The position numbers and the translations under genes are program-made. From NCBI GenBank assembly GCA_903851195.1, contig CAINNJ010000064.1, positions 124,001 to 188,000 on the forward strand: DNA of 64,000 nt, in the 5' to 3' direction. Positions 48,374 through 58,329 of the stretch are shown here, piece after piece. The stretch comes from an uncultured Acidobacteriia bacterium (GTDB lineage: Bacteria; Acidobacteriota; Terriglobia; Bryobacterales; Bryobacteraceae). Positions within the stretch are counted from its first letter, which is position 1. Every line of letters starts with the position of its first letter. The notes under the pieces were generated by a model. That model was not told the origin of the DNA. It ran no database searches and saw only the letters and a list, made by a program, of their open reading frames with translations.

Positions 48374-49420
48374 ATGAGTCTGTCTGAACTGCCCCCGCAG
48401 CCACATCGCCGCTGGAATCCGCTGACCCGCGAGTGGATCCTGGTTTCGCCCCACCGCGCGTTGCGCCCGTGGCAGGGACAGGTGGAAAATGTGCCGCGAC
48501 CGGCAGGCGTGGCTTACGATCCTGCGTGCTATCTCTGCCCCGGGAACGCACGCGCCGGAGGGGTGAAGAACCCGAACTACGCGGCCACCTTCGTTTTCGA
48601 TAATGATTTCGCCGCTCTGCAGCCCGGCGTTCCGGAGTGGGATCTGCGGGACGGGGAGTTGTTGCGCGCCGTCGGCGAGTCCGGCACGTGCCGCGTGGTG
48701 TGCTTCTCGCCGCAACACGATCTCACGCTGGCCCGGATGCCGGTCGCGGAGATCGCGCGCGTGGTGGACGTCTGGACGGAGCAGTTTCTGGAACTCGGGG
48801 GGCTTCCCGGCATCAATTCCGTGCAGATCTTCGAGAATCGGGGCGAGATGATGGGCAGCAGCAACCCGCATCCGCACGGACAGATCTGGGCCAACCACAG
48901 TTTGCCCGGCGAACTGGTGAAGGAATGCGGCGCGCAGGGCGATTATTTCAGCGCGCATTCCTCCACGTTGCTCACCGATTATCTGCGGCTGGAACAGAGG
49001 CGGGCCGAGCGACTGGTGTGCTCCAACGAGCACTTCACGGTGCTGGTCCCGTTCTGGGCGGTCTGGCCGTTCGAGACTCTGCTGATCGGCCACCGCGCGG
49101 TTTCGGGGCTGGACGAACTCACCGCGGAAGAGCGGGTTGCCCTGGCCGATATCCTGCACCAGATCACCGTCCGTTACGACAACCTCTTCCGCACACCGTT
49201 TCCTTACACGATGGGCTTCCACCAGCGGCCCACCGACGGCGCAGACCACCGGGCGTTTCAGTTGCACGCGCATTTTTACCCGCCGCTGCTGCGTTCGGCC
49301 ACGGTGAAGAAGTTCATGGTCGGGTATGAGCTGCTGGCGATGCCGCAGCGGGATATTACGCCGGAAACGGCGGCCCGTCTGCTGCGGGAACTGCCGGATC
49401 GCCACTATCTGGCCGGGTAA
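48374..49420 (+). CDS. galT: Galactose-1-phosphate uridylyltransferase
   Basis: 348 residues. The active-site HPH motif appears in [14 protein letters not shown], with zinc ligands [12 protein letters not shown] in the N-terminal part; [22 protein letters not shown] and [13 protein letters not shown] are diagnostic. It exchanges UMP between UDP-glucose and galactose-1-phosphate in the Leloir pathway. ATG at 48374; the frame is open further upstream but without similarity. The next gene (M20 peptidase) is convergent, 3 nt away. No galK or galE in the window. Confidence 0.95.
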   Translation: MSLSELPPQPHRRWNPLTREWILVSPHRALRPWQGQVENVPRPAGVAYDPACYLCPGNARAGGVKNPNYAATFVFDNDFAALQPGVPEWDLRDGELLRAVGESGTCRVVCFSPQHDLTLARMPVAEIARVVDVWTEQFLELGGLPGINSVQIFENRGEMMGSSNPHPHGQIWANHSLPGELVKECGAQGDYFSAHSSTLLTDYLRLEQRRAERLVCSNEHFTVLVPFWAVWPFETLLIGHRAVSGLDELTAEERVALADILHQITVRYDNLFRTPFPYTMGFHQRPTDGADHRAFQLHAHFYPPLLRSATVKKFMVGYELLAMPQRDITPETAARLLRELPDRHYLAG

Positions 49421-49423
49421 CCG

Positions 49424-50977
49424 CTACATCGAGATCAGGGCCGCCATCAGTTCGATACCGTCCCAGAGATTCTGCACACGGATGTTTTCGTTGAAACTGT
49501 GCTGGCCGTTGTCATGGTTGGCGATGGGCACGCTGATGGTGTGAGTTCCAACGGCGCGTTCAATGGCGTCGAGGGGGACGCTGCCGCCCATGGTGGGCAC
49601 TTTCACGACGGGGCCGCGCGCGCTTTCCACCACGCGGAGCACTTCGCGCGAGATGGGCAGATCCATCGAGGTGCGGACGGCGTTGTACCCGAAGCCGCTC
49701 GCGGTGACCAGCGCCACTTTCGGATGCGCCATCCGGACGTCGCCACCCGGTTCGGTGTCCACCACGAAGAAGCCTTGCCTGCGGATATGCTCCCGGAGGC
49801 GTTCCACCGTTTGCAGATGGTCCATGCCCTTCACGAGCCGCATGTCAATAGTGGCGGTCGCGCTGGACGGAATCACATTGGAGGCCTGGGCGCCGGTTCG
49901 CGAACTCGCCATCCCGCGGATGTTCAGGGACGGCTGCTGGAGGAGTTCGATGAGCTTCTTCGGCGAGCCCTCGGTGCCCCCGAGCCACAGTTCTTTCATC
50001 AGATCGGCGTCGGGGACCGGGGCTTCGGCAATGGCGCGCTTTTCGGTTTCGCTCAGCGGGGCGATACCGTCGTAGAAGTGGTCCACCAGCACTCGGCCGT
50101 TATCGTCTTTCATCGACGTCAGCAGCCGGGCGAGCGCCATGGCAGGGTTCGGCGCCCAGTTGCCATAGTGGCCGCTGTGCAGTTCGCGCCGGGGTCCGTA
50201 GACCGTGATGTTGACGGTGGTGACGCCGCGAGCCCCGAACGCGACCAACTGCTGGCGGTTCTGCGCTACCGGACCGTCGCAGATCAGCCAGACATCGCCG
50301 GTGAACAGCTCTTTGTTGGCGGCCAGAATCTTTTCGAGATTGGTGGAGCCCGCCTCTTCCTCGCCTTCGAACACAAACCGGATGTTCGAGTGCAGCCGCA
50401 GCCCGGCGGCGTGGAGGGCATCGAGCGCGGTCATCATCGCGAGTATCGGCGCTTTGTCGTCGGAGGCGGAACGCGCATACAGGCGGGCTTCCGGATTCAG
50501 AGGGTATTGCGCGGCCGGCCAGGGGATCACCTGCCCGTCCTTCTCGATCAGGCGATCGCGCAGCACGGGCGTAAAGGGGGGCGTTGTCCATTCCTTCGCG
50601 TCGAGCGGCTGCCCGTCGTAGTGCGCGTAGAGCACGATGGTGCGGGTGGCGCCGGGCGTTTTCAGCTCTCCGTAAACGACCGGATTCGCGCCGGGAATCC
50701 CGACCAGCTTCGCCGCAACGCCCCGCTTCCGCATCATCCCCAGGATGGTGTCCGCATTGCGCCGGATGTTGGCGGTGTCGGTGGTTACGTTGGGGATTGC
50801 CAGCAGATCCACGAACTCGCCCATGATCGCCTGTTCATGGCTTTGGCGCCATTGCCGCGCGGCTCTGGTGGTGGCGGAAGGGACCGGCGCGGGGTTCGGC
50901 TGTGCAGCGGCGAACCCCGCGAGAGTGGTCAGGATCGGGATGATGACGGCGGTTCGGACCATAGAGGGATGGTCCAT
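49424..50977 (-). CDS. Secreted M20-family metallopeptidase
   Basis: 517 residues. Signal peptide (VRTAVIIPILTTLAGFAAAQ), then the M20 zinc motifs YAHYDGQPLD (His and Asp), SASDDKAPILAM (bridging Asp), EGEEEAGSTNL (catalytic Glu and ligand), plus the lid domain and a C-terminal NHDNGQHSFNENIRV. It removes residues from peptides or acylated amines in the periplasm. Convergent with galT. ATG 50975-50977 chosen; ATG 50962 is possible. Confidence 0.92.
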   Translation of the reverse strand: MDHPSMVRTAVIIPILTTLAGFAAAQPNPAPVPSATTRAARQWRQSHEQAIMGEFVDLLAIPNVTTDTANIRRNADTILGMMRKRGVAAKLVGIPGANPVVYGELKTPGATRTIVLYAHYDGQPLDAKEWTTPPFTPVLRDRLIEKDGQVIPWPAAQYPLNPEARLYARSASDDKAPILAMMTALDALHAAGLRLHSNIRFVFEGEEEAGSTNLEKILAANKELFTGDVWLICDGPVAQNRQQLVAFGARGVTTVNITVYGPRRELHSGHYGNWAPNPAMALARLLTSMKDDNGRVLVDHFYDGIAPLSETEKRAIAEAPVPDADLMKELWLGGTEGSPKKLIELLQQPSLNIRGMASSRTGAQASNVIPSSATATIDMRLVKGMDHLQTVERLREHIRRQGFFVVDTEPGGDVRMAHPKVALVTASGFGYNAVRTSMDLPISREVLRVVESARGPVVKVPTMGGSVPLDAIERAVGTHTISVPIANHDNGQHSFNENIRVQNLWDGIELMAALISM

Positions 50978-50987
50978 TGTAATTCCG

Positions 50988-53900
50988 TTAAGGTTTTGCT
51001 TTGACCGGCAATACCGTGGCGTTCGCCGGCTGCCCGTCCTGCGAGAGCACCAGGGCCAGGTCGCCGTTCTTCGCCGAAGCGGGCACGGTGAAGTTGATCT
51101 GGTAGATGCCGACCGTTCCGGGTTGCAGTCCGGCAAAGAGGATCGCGGCCGGATCGCCGTCGATGGTCAGGGTGGGCATGGACACCGCATTCGCGAGGGG
51201 ATCGGCGGGAGAAACCGCGCCATCGGCCACCGCCGTGTCGGTCAACCCGAGGCCGGCGCCGAGCATCACGAGCGTTTCGCCGGGCGCCGCGGGCGCCATT
51301 TCGGTGACGGCGCTCCCGTCGAGGTGCATCGCCGCCACCAGGCCGCCCGTGACCGTCGCGAGTCCGGGCGAGGTGCCGGAGAGTTGAACCGTATCCGGCG
51401 TCGTCAAAGCCCCGTTGGCGCTGACCAGGATCTGGTACTGCATCCCGGGCGTCAGCCCAAACGGTAACTCCGCGGCGATGGATACGGGGCTCACCAGGGA
51501 GAGCGGGGCCGGGATGCCGCCGATGAGCACCTGGGTGCCGTTCAGCGTGGTCGGCAGAGCTCCGGGGGGAGCCGCCATCGCTTTCGAGGACAGGCCCGTG
51601 CCGGACACCTGCACGAGCGTGCCCGGGGCCAGTGCTCCGGCCGCCAGCGGATTGAACATGTGCTGCGTACTGTTGCGCGCGAGCAGGGGCGCGGAATTGG
51701 GTGTCACGGAGCCGGAAATCTGGGTCGTAACCGACGTGAAGCCGGGGGCCGTCGCCCGCATCGTAATGGTGGTCTGCTGCGCGGTGCGGCGCGGCGTCCA
51801 GGTGCCGGAGTAGAGGCCGGAACTGCCATCCGCCAGGGTAAGAGGCAGCGGCGGATCTCCATTGGTAAAGGCCGCGACAATCTGACCGTTCGCCACCGGA
51901 CTGCCGCAATCGTCAACGAGGCGCAGTTCGAGAGGAGTTGGCCATGCTGTGGGCTGCGAGAAGTTGGTCACCAGTCCGGTCTGAGCCGCCGCCATCAGTT
52001 TCGGCGCGCAGGTCGCCGCCGCGTCCTTTGGGGAAAGACCGGTGACGAAGGCCGGTTTCGGGGTGGTGCCTACAATCAGCGTGACGTTGACGGTGCGCAC
52101 CGCCAGCCCCGTATAGGCGTAGCTGACGCCGCCGGTATAGACGCCGGGAGCCAGCTTCGACGCGTCCACCGATACTTTCGTGAGCAGGGGATTTCCCGGC
52201 TGTGCCGATCCCGTGGACGGGGTTACCGACAGCCATTTGGCGCCATCCGAAGTCGCGGCGGAAACCTGTACCGTCACGGGCGAGACGGAACTGGTGGAAA
52301 TGGTCACGGTCTGCGGAGGTGGAGCGACGGTCGCCGAACCGATGAACAGGAGTCCGGCGGGCGAGGGGTTCGGCCGCTGCACATTTCCGGCTGGCGCTAC
52401 GTTCAGCACCACCTGGAAATCCTGCGGTGAATTCACAACCCCTGTCGACGAAATCCGTATGGTGGCGTAATAGGTCTGCGGGGGCAGCGCGGCGATGACG
52501 ACGGGATCGAGCGCGAACGTCACCTGTCCCGGCTGACTGGCCGTGGCTGTCCCGGAGGTCGTTGGCACGGACAGCCAACTGGCGCCGGGCAAGACGCTCG
52601 CGGACCAGTTCACCGGGGCGGATCCCGTGACATCGATCAGAAACGACGGGTTCTGTCCATTGGGTACGCCTCCGGCCTGGGAAAGGAACTGCTGTCCGGC
52701 AGGCTGCAGCGAAAGCGAGGGCGTTGCCGAGACGAACAGGGTGACCGGTATGGAAGTGGTGCCGGTGGAAGCCTTGACGGTCAGCAAAGTCCGGTAGTAG
52801 CCACTCGTGAGCGCGGAGGGGTCCGCCGAAACCGTAACGGTGGCCGTCTGACCCGCCTGAATCGAGCCCGGCGTGCCGGTCACACCGCACCAGCTTGCCC
52901 CGCAGGAAACGGAGGCGAATCCGATGCTGCCGCCACCTGCGTTCTGTAGTCCGAGAGGCTGCGTCAGCATCTGGGCCGTTCCCGGAATGGACGAGAACGA
53001 GATCAGATCGCTCTGCACATTCAGTTGAGGAGGCAGGGTTTTCACGGTGAGATTGACGGCGATCGTCTGGGAGTTGGTCGGGCACGGCGCCGGCGGCATG
53101 CAGCCGAGCGAGATGGTTCCGTGATAAGCGCCCGCGGCAAGTTGCGGCGCTTTGCCGGTGAGAGCGATGGAGAGGCTTCCCGGAGTGGCAGCGGAGGAGC
53201 CGGGCGTCACCGTAAACCAGTCTGCGGAAGCAGGTCCGGCGGAGATCGAGAAGGGGATCACTACGGTCGGCGTGCTCGACTGCACATTGATCGTCTGCGG
53301 CATCGGCAAACTCACCGACCCGGTGGTTAGCTGGAAGTCAACTGAGCCCCCGGACAGGACAAGGTCGATGGAGAAGGGCGCGACCGTCAGAGTCAGCGAT
53401 GCGGTGGCCGCCGTGCCGGCCGTGTCCGTCGCGGTGACCATGAAGGAAAACGTGCCGCTGGCGTTCGGGAATCCCGAGAGCGTGCCGTTCGGGTCGAGCC
53501 GAAGTCCTGCCGGCGTGTTGGCGGAGGTGAAGGTGTAGGGCGGCACTCCGCCCGTGGCCGTGATGGTCTGCGACGCATATTCCACCGAGATCAGCCCTTT
53601 GGGCAGCGCGGGGGCGACGATTGTCAGGGGAATCGGCGCGATGGTCAGGGTGGCGGCGCCCACGACTGAAGCGCCGGTCACGTCGGTGGCGCGCACGCCG
53701 AAACTGAATACGCCTGCGCGCGAAGGCAGACCGGCGATGTTGCCGCCGCCGCGCAGGCTCAGGCCGTCCGGCAGGGCGCCGGACGCGAGGCTCCAGGTAT
53801 ATGGAGGGGCGCCGCCGCCTGCTCCGCTCACAACCTCCGAGTAGATCTGCCCCACCATGCCTCCGGGCAGCGTGATGGCGCCAACTGATAAAGGCGGAGG

Positions 53901-54329
53901 AACCGTAAACGTGAGGGAAAGAGTTTTCGACACCATGACGCCGTTTGCGTCCGTGACCGCGACAACGACGTTCCACGAGCCGGGTTTGGTCGCGGTCCCC
54001 ACCACCGCCCCGGACGAATTGCCGACTAGTCCCGCCGGCAGCCCGGAGAAAGAATACGTGTAGGGCGCCGTGCCGCCCGCGACGGTCAAAGGCGCGAAGT
54101 ACGGAGAAAAGGGGATCCCGGGCGGGAGCGCGGCGTCCAGAATTCCGAAGACGTTGAAACTGACGGTTCCCGACGCGGAGGCGCCCGCGGCGTCAGAGAC
54201 CTGCAGTCTTACGGTGTAACGTCCCGGTTGTACAGGAATGCCGCCAATCCGGCCCGCGCCGCCGGCGCTGATTCCCGCCGGTAATGCGTCGGGCGGCGGT
54301 GAAGAAATAGGGTGGCGTGCCCCCGGCAA
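50988..54329 (-). CDS. C-terminal part of a frameshifted secreted multi-domain protein (Ig, BACON-like, TIGR03437)
   Basis: 1113 residues of open frame from TTG 54329, but the true N-terminus is in the overlapping ORF 54193-55173. Three more He_PIG-type Ig repeats (GGTAPYTYSFSGLPAGL, GGAPPYTWSLASGALPDGL, GGVPPYTFTSANTPAGL) follow the one at the junction; then about four BACON-like all-beta repeats with YxxTIxI or similar (each with WLSVTP-type motif), an invasin-like Ig module, and the C-terminal Ig-like domain of TIGR03437 (SPVSIAAELPFGLTPG, TLTIDGDPAAILFAG). Secreted, glycan-binding-like; function unknown. Confidence 0.8.
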   Translation of the reverse strand: MPGARHPISSPPPDALPAGISAGGAGRIGGIPVQPGRYTVRLQVSDAAGASASGTVSFNVFGILDAALPPGIPFSPYFAPLTVAGGTAPYTYSFSGLPAGLVGNSSGAVVGTATKPGSWNVVVAVTDANGVMVSKTLSLTFTVPPPLSVGAITLPGGMVGQIYSEVVSGAGGGAPPYTWSLASGALPDGLSLRGGGNIAGLPSRAGVFSFGVRATDVTGASVVGAATLTIAPIPLTIVAPALPKGLISVEYASQTITATGGVPPYTFTSANTPAGLRLDPNGTLSGFPNASGTFSFMVTATDTAGTAATASLTLTVAPFSIDLVLSGGSVDFQLTTGSVSLPMPQTINVQSSTPTVVIPFSISAGPASADWFTVTPGSSAATPGSLSIALTGKAPQLAAGAYHGTISLGCMPPAPCPTNSQTIAVNLTVKTLPPQLNVQSDLISFSSIPGTAQMLTQPLGLQNAGGGSIGFASVSCGASWCGVTGTPGSIQAGQTATVTVSADPSALTSGYYRTLLTVKASTGTTSIPVTLFVSATPSLSLQPAGQQFLSQAGGVPNGQNPSFLIDVTGSAPVNWSASVLPGASWLSVPTTSGTATASQPGQVTFALDPVVIAALPPQTYYATIRISSTGVVNSPQDFQVVLNVAPAGNVQRPNPSPAGLLFIGSATVAPPPQTVTISTSSVSPVTVQVSAATSDGAKWLSVTPSTGSAQPGNPLLTKVSVDASKLAPGVYTGGVSYAYTGLAVRTVNVTLIVGTTPKPAFVTGLSPKDAAATCAPKLMAAAQTGLVTNFSQPTAWPTPLELRLVDDCGSPVANGQIVAAFTNGDPPLPLTLADGSSGLYSGTWTPRRTAQQTTITMRATAPGFTSVTTQISGSVTPNSAPLLARNSTQHMFNPLAAGALAPGTLVQVSGTGLSSKAMAAPPGALPTTLNGTQVLIGGIPAPLSLVSPVSIAAELPFGLTPGMQYQILVSANGALTTPDTVQLSGTSPGLATVTGGLVAAMHLDGSAVTEMAPAAPGETLVMLGAGLGLTDTAVADGAVSPADPLANAVSMPTLTIDGDPAAILFAGLQPGTVGIYQINFTVPASAKNGDLALVLSQDGQPANATVLPVKAKP

Positions 54330-55173
54330 TCACAAGAGCACCCGAAATACCCTGTCCCAGAGCCACCGTGCCCAGATCGACCGACGTCACGGTAAGCGGT
54401 CCGCCGTTCGAAGGCGGAGGAATGGTGACGGTTCCGTTGCGGACCTCGAAAACGTACCTGCCCGGTGTTGTGGAGTTTCGGCTGTTCGAGACCAGCGCGT
54501 TCGGGCCGCCATCGATCAGCGCGCCGTTGACCATGGAGCCAGGAAGCCGAAAATAGACATTCGCGTCGCCCGTCAGACCGTTCGAAAAACCGGCCTCCGC
54601 GGATGTGCCTCCCAGGCCGTTGCTCCCTCCGCTGGCGTCGCCCGTGTCCCAGAGGATCTGGTTGTAATTCAGCTCGATATCGAAATTGCCCGGACCGGTG
54701 TCGGAGCGGTCCAGCAGAACAATCTGGAACGAGTTGAGTTTGTCGTTGTGCTCCCCGTAATATCCGACCCCGACGTAGTTGACCACGAACGCCTGGTAGC
54801 TTCCGATTGTCGCGTTGCCGTACATGACGGGCGAGCTGTTCCGGGTATCCACATCGGCGAAAAAGGGAGCGATAATCGGCTGCCCCACACCGGTTTTCAG
54901 CCCTTCCGGAGTGTAGGTTTCAGAAGCGCTTTCAAAGGTTATATTGCCGTTGTTATTCACGTAGACCCGGGTGAATTTTTGCCCAAAGAAGTTGATTCCG
55001 GATTCTCCGCCGATTCGCAGCGGAATCGCGTCCGTGGATCCGTCATCATTCCCGGGCAGCGTATTACTCAGCGTCACCTGCCGAACGGCACCGGCGGGCC
55101 CGGCCAGCGCCGCGGAAACCGACAGTTGGTAAAGAGCACAAACTCCGAAAAACGAAATCAACAGACGAGTCAT
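54193..55173 (-). CDS. N-terminal part of the same protein: signal peptide, NIDO domain and start of the first Ig repeat
   Basis: 326 residues in this frame. Signal peptide (LISFFGVCALYQLSVSAALA), then a NIDO-type domain: YVNNNGNITFESA, IIAPFFADVDTRNS, FQIVLLDRSDTGPGNFDIEL, and GGTSAEAGFSNG. The frame goes through IAGGTPPYFF and then turns into Arg-rich nonsense, whereas the frame one base over continues SPPPDALPAGISAGGAG. So the coding sequence has a net +1 (or minus 2) shift at about 54296-54310, in TATTTCTTCACCGCC. The original protein would be about 1395 residues. Confidence 0.8.
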   Translation of the reverse strand: MTRLLISFFGVCALYQLSVSAALAGPAGAVRQVTLSNTLPGNDDGSTDAIPLRIGGESGINFFGQKFTRVYVNNNGNITFESASETYTPEGLKTGVGQPIIAPFFADVDTRNSSPVMYGNATIGSYQAFVVNYVGVGYYGEHNDKLNSFQIVLLDRSDTGPGNFDIELNYNQILWDTGDASGGSNGLGGTSAEAGFSNGLTGDANVYFRLPGSMVNGALIDGGPNALVSNSRNSTTPGRYVFEVRNGTVTIPPPSNGGPLTVTSVDLGTVALGQGISGALVIAGGTPPYFFTAARRITGGNQRRRRGPDWRHSCTTGTLHRKTAGL

Positions 55174-55210
55174 AGAGCGTCACGTACTACTACAGCGCGG
55201 TTCGGGATAG

Positions 55211-55244
55211 GAAATCTATATTCCCTTTGTGGAGGGAGGGATAC
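55211..55244 (-). promoter_or_regulatory. Candidate regulatory motif upstream of the NIDO-protein gene
   Basis: On the minus strand: CCCTCC, a short spacer, AAAGGG, then TATAGAT, about 38-70 bases before the ATG at 55173. The same elements, more tightly spaced, precede the 60273 operon. TATAGAT could be a -10; the CCCT/AGGG dyad could be an operator. Confidence 0.4.
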
Positions 55245-55294
55245 GCCACCCTGTGACTTGGCTCAATGATTTGTTACAAAGCGTACGAAAAAAG

Positions 55295-56377
55295 CTACTG
55301 CAGTTTGCCGCGTGCTTCCACGTTCCAAACTTCTTCGACCACGCCATTGCGCACGCCGTAGACATACTCGTGCAGGTTCACGACCACGCAAACGTGGTTG
55401 GGGATGATCCGGATTTTCTCTCCGATCTGAAAAGTGCGCTCGGCCCTTTCCAGATCAATGAACCCGTGCTCTTCATTCATCTTGTGGAAAACCGCGCCGG
55501 GCGCTTCCATGACGCGGCCATGTCCCGGACCGCCGGAGGACAAGCGATCGGACGAGAATGTTTTGGACCCGCCGTCGACGATCATCCGGCCGGGTTCGGC
55601 GTGGGAAATCACGGTGGCGAGCACGGAGGCCGCGCAATCCTCCAGCGCGCACCCGCCGCCGGCCACGGTGTTCAGGTCGTTGAAAACATAGGTTCCTGGC
55701 CTGATCTCGTTCAGCCCCTGCACTTTGTGGGAATGGAACAGCAGGGGCGTGGAACCGCCGCTCACGATTTCCGGTTTCAGCCCCACCGCTTCGAACGATT
55801 CCAGCAGGGAACCGATCACCTGGCTGAGTTCCGCGACTTTCGCCTCGTTCTGATCTTTGATATGGCCGGGGTAAAACGTTATCCCGCGCCACTCCAGCCC
55901 CGGCAGTTTTTGGATTTCCCGTGAGAGGTCCAGCGCATCGGAAGGGGCCACGCCGACCCGGCCGAGGCCAACATCGGTCTCCACCAGAATGCCGAAGCGG
56001 ACCCCGGCCGCGACCGCGGCGGCCGATAACTGCTGAGCGCCGTACAGGCTGTCGATGGCGACGGTGATCCGGGTAATCGCGGCCAGAGAACTCAGCCGTC
56101 GTAACTTCGGCTCACCGATGACCGGGAACGCCACCAGCAGATCGCGCGGTTCGGCCCCGAGCATGACTTCCGCCTCGCCGGTTTTGGCCACGGTAAGCCC
56201 CGCCGCGCCCAGACCGAGTTGCCTGCGGGCGATAAGGATGGATTTGTGCGTCTTGGTGTGGGGCCGGAGCCGCAGATTGTGCGCGGCCGCGTAGTCCGCC
56301 ACGCGACGCAGATTGCGCTCCATGATGTCGAGATCGATCAGAAGAGCCGGAGTATCGAGATCCTGTATTTGCGTCAC
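55295..56377 (-). CDS. D-threonine-aldolase/D-serine-dehydratase-type PLP enzyme
   Basis: 360 residues of the alanine-racemase N-terminal fold. The PLP lysine is in RPHTKTHKS near residue 40, the phosphate-binding loop is SGGSTPLL, and the zinc-type pair sits in NHVCVVVNLHEY. The family (D-TA or DSD1-like) uses PLP and a divalent metal on D-beta-hydroxy amino acids. The ATG overlaps the stop of the upstream gene by 4 nt. Confidence 0.87.
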   Translation of the reverse strand: MTQIQDLDTPALLIDLDIMERNLRRVADYAAAHNLRLRPHTKTHKSILIARRQLGLGAAGLTVAKTGEAEVMLGAEPRDLLVAFPVIGEPKLRRLSSLAAITRITVAIDSLYGAQQLSAAAVAAGVRFGILVETDVGLGRVGVAPSDALDLSREIQKLPGLEWRGITFYPGHIKDQNEAKVAELSQVIGSLLESFEAVGLKPEIVSGGSTPLLFHSHKVQGLNEIRPGTYVFNDLNTVAGGGCALEDCAASVLATVISHAEPGRMIVDGGSKTFSSDRLSSGGPGHGRVMEAPGAVFHKMNEEHGFIDLERAERTFQIGEKIRIIPNHVCVVVNLHEYVYGVRNGVVEEVWNVEARGKLQ

Positions 56378-57021
56378 CGGAATTGCATCCTGAGTTTTCC
56401 TGAAGTCGTGGTGTAGATGAGCGCCAGATGCTTCGGCTTTTCTTTATCGAGCGGGAAGAATAACAGTCCCGTTACGGTTTCCGTGACCGTTCTTTCAGCC
56501 AGAATCTTCCGTTTGAGCGCGCTCAGCATCGGGTCTTTTTCGGTGCTTTCCTTCATTTCCACTTTGCTGCGGTCGCTGGTATCGGGCGCGCCCATGGCGC
56601 CGCCGCCCATCATGATCCCGCCGAAGCCGCCGGAGAACCCGCCCTTACTCCGGGGAGGATCGCCGCGCTTTACCACCAGGGCGCCCTGCCCGGCAATCTG
56701 CGCGGCCGCGAGCGGTCCGGTGTGTTCTCCGGACATGTCGGATCGCAGCAGGAAATCGTCGAGGCGGACATCCAGAGGTTTGCCGCCTTTCGGCGTCAGC
56801 GTCACCTCGATCACGGCGTAACCGTTGTTGAAATCCGATCCGAAAGTCTGCTTGAGCTGCTCGGAATCGAGCGCAGTAGCCAGGATCTGAACCACGTCGT
56901 TACCCGCTTCGCCGGACGGGAGCTTCTTTTCCTTGCCGGACAGAAGAGATCCGAACGAGAACGCGAACAGCAGCAAGGCCGCCACGGCGGGTTTGCTCGT
57001 CCGAAAGCGGGAAATCCACAT
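56374..57021 (-). CDS. Small secreted or anchored protein with Gly-rich segment, coupled to the D-threonine-aldolase-type gene
   Basis: 215 residues with an N-terminal hydrophobic segment (AALLLFAFSFGSLL). A beta-rich body (YAVIEVTLTPKGGKPLDVRL) is followed by a Gly/Met-rich stretch (GGFSGGFGGIMMGGGAMGAP) and a charged C-terminal domain. I do not recognise the family. Its stop overlaps the start of the PLP enzyme by 4 nt, so cotranslation is likely even though the location (envelope versus cytoplasm) differs. Confidence 0.7.
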   Translation of the reverse strand: MWISRFRTSKPAVAALLLFAFSFGSLLSGKEKKLPSGEAGNDVVQILATALDSEQLKQTFGSDFNNGYAVIEVTLTPKGGKPLDVRLDDFLLRSDMSGEHTGPLAAAQIAGQGALVVKRGDPPRSKGGFSGGFGGIMMGGGAMGAPDTSDRSKVEMKESTEKDPMLSALKRKILAERTVTETVTGLLFFPLDKEKPKHLALIYTTTSGKLRMQFR

Positions 57022-57189
57022 GCGAAAATTATAGACTGTGTCCCGCCAGGGGAAATGGCGGCGTTGAAGTCCTGTGGCAGATTGAGGTCGCGCGCGCGTC
57101 GTCTACAGAGCCCGTTCCGCCCTCCCCGGTGTTGCCCGGAGGTAAGTCCCGCAACGAGAACGGATACCACCGTGTGAAAATCGGTAGGA

Positions 57190-58329
57190 ATGAAGACACT
57201 CGAGCTGGTGTTCTTCGATGCCGGAGGCGGGCATCGCAGCGCCGCGAACGCGCTTTGCGAAGTAGTGAAACGGGAAGAACGGCCCTGGGAGATGCAATTG
57301 ATGAATCTTCAGGAGCTGCTCGATCACATCGACATCTTTCGTAAGATGACGGGGATTCGCCTGCAGGATGTATACAATCTGATGCTTCAGCGGGGGTGGA
57401 CGCTCGGCTCCGCCCAGTTGCTTCCTTTCATGCATGGCCTGATCCGGGCCTACCATCCCCAGCAGGTGAAACTGCTGGTCGACTACTGGAAGGACAAGCG
57501 GCCGGAACTGGTGGTTTCGGTGATTCCCAACTTCAACCGGGCCTTGTTCGACGCCATGAGCCGGGCTCTCCCCGGCGTCCCGCTGGTCACCATTCTCACC
57601 GACATGGCGGATTATCCGCCGCACTTCTGGATCGAGAAACAGCCCCAGTATCTGATCTGCGGGACCCGAAAGGCCTACGATCAGGCTCTTCGGATGGGAC
57701 ACACGGCGGATCGCGTGTTCCTGACTTCCGGCATGATTCTGAATCCCCGGTATTACGAGCCGGTCGCCGTGGAAAAGGACTGCGACCGCGAGGCATTTGG
57801 CCTGGAACCGGACCTCACGACGATTCTGATGATGTTCGGCGGCGAGGGTTCCACCAAGATGCTCTCGATCGCGAAGCAGCTGAACGACAGCGATCTGCCC
57901 CTCCAGATCATCGCCATTTGCGGCAAGAACGAGAAGCTCCGGCAGGACCTGAGCGCCATGCCGCGGCGCATCCCGCTGCACGTGGAAGGTTTCACGCGCG
58001 AGGTGCCGAAATTCATGCGCCTCGCCGACGTTTTCATCGGGAAACCCGGCCCCGGCAGCATCAGCGAAGCGGTCGCGATGGGTCTTCCGGTGATTGTGGA
58101 GAGCAACTCCTGGACGCTTCCGCAGGAGCGTTACAACGCCGAATGGGTGACCGAACAGGGCGTCGGCATCGCGCTCCGCAGCTTTCGGGGGGAGGTGGTG
58201 GGAGCGGTCCGCCGCATGATCGATCCCGGGCAGCGGCGGAAGTTCGCCTGCCGCGTCGCGGCGCTGAAGAACCGCGCTGTCTTTGAGATTCCCGATATTC
58301 TGGCGGAAATCCTGCAGCGCCATGCGTAG
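57190..58329 (+). CDS. Glycosyltransferase of MGDG-synthase/MurG type (GT28)
   Basis: 379 residues. FFDAGGGHRSAANALCE is the N-terminal glycine loop of diacylglycerol glycosyltransferases; MFGGEGSTKMLSIA, CGKNEKL, and VFIGKPGPGSISEAVAMGLPVIV (UDP-sugar-binding) are also typical. It would add hexose to a lipid acceptor at the cytoplasmic membrane; the acceptor is unknown. AGGA lies just before the ATG. It overlaps the esterase gene by 8 nt. Confidence 0.88.
   Translation: MKTLELVFFDAGGGHRSAANALCEVVKREERPWEMQLMNLQELLDHIDIFRKMTGIRLQDVYNLMLQRGWTLGSAQLLPFMHGLIRAYHPQQVKLLVDYWKDKRPELVVSVIPNFNRALFDAMSRALPGVPLVTILTDMADYPPHFWIEKQPQYLICGTRKAYDQALRMGHTADRVFLTSGMILNPRYYEPVAVEKDCDREAFGLEPDLTTILMMFGGEGSTKMLSIAKQLNDSDLPLQIIAICGKNEKLRQDLSAMPRRIPLHVEGFTREVPKFMRLADVFIGKPGPGSISEAVAMGLPVIVESNSWTLPQERYNAEWVTEQGVGIALRSFRGEVVGAVRRMIDPGQRRKFACRVAALKNRAVFEIPDILAEILQRHA

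Noticed and set aside
54193-54329. Programmed ribosomal frameshift in the NIDO gene
   Set aside because: No slippery heptamer or downstream pseudoknot is evident; a plain indel or sequence error is simpler.
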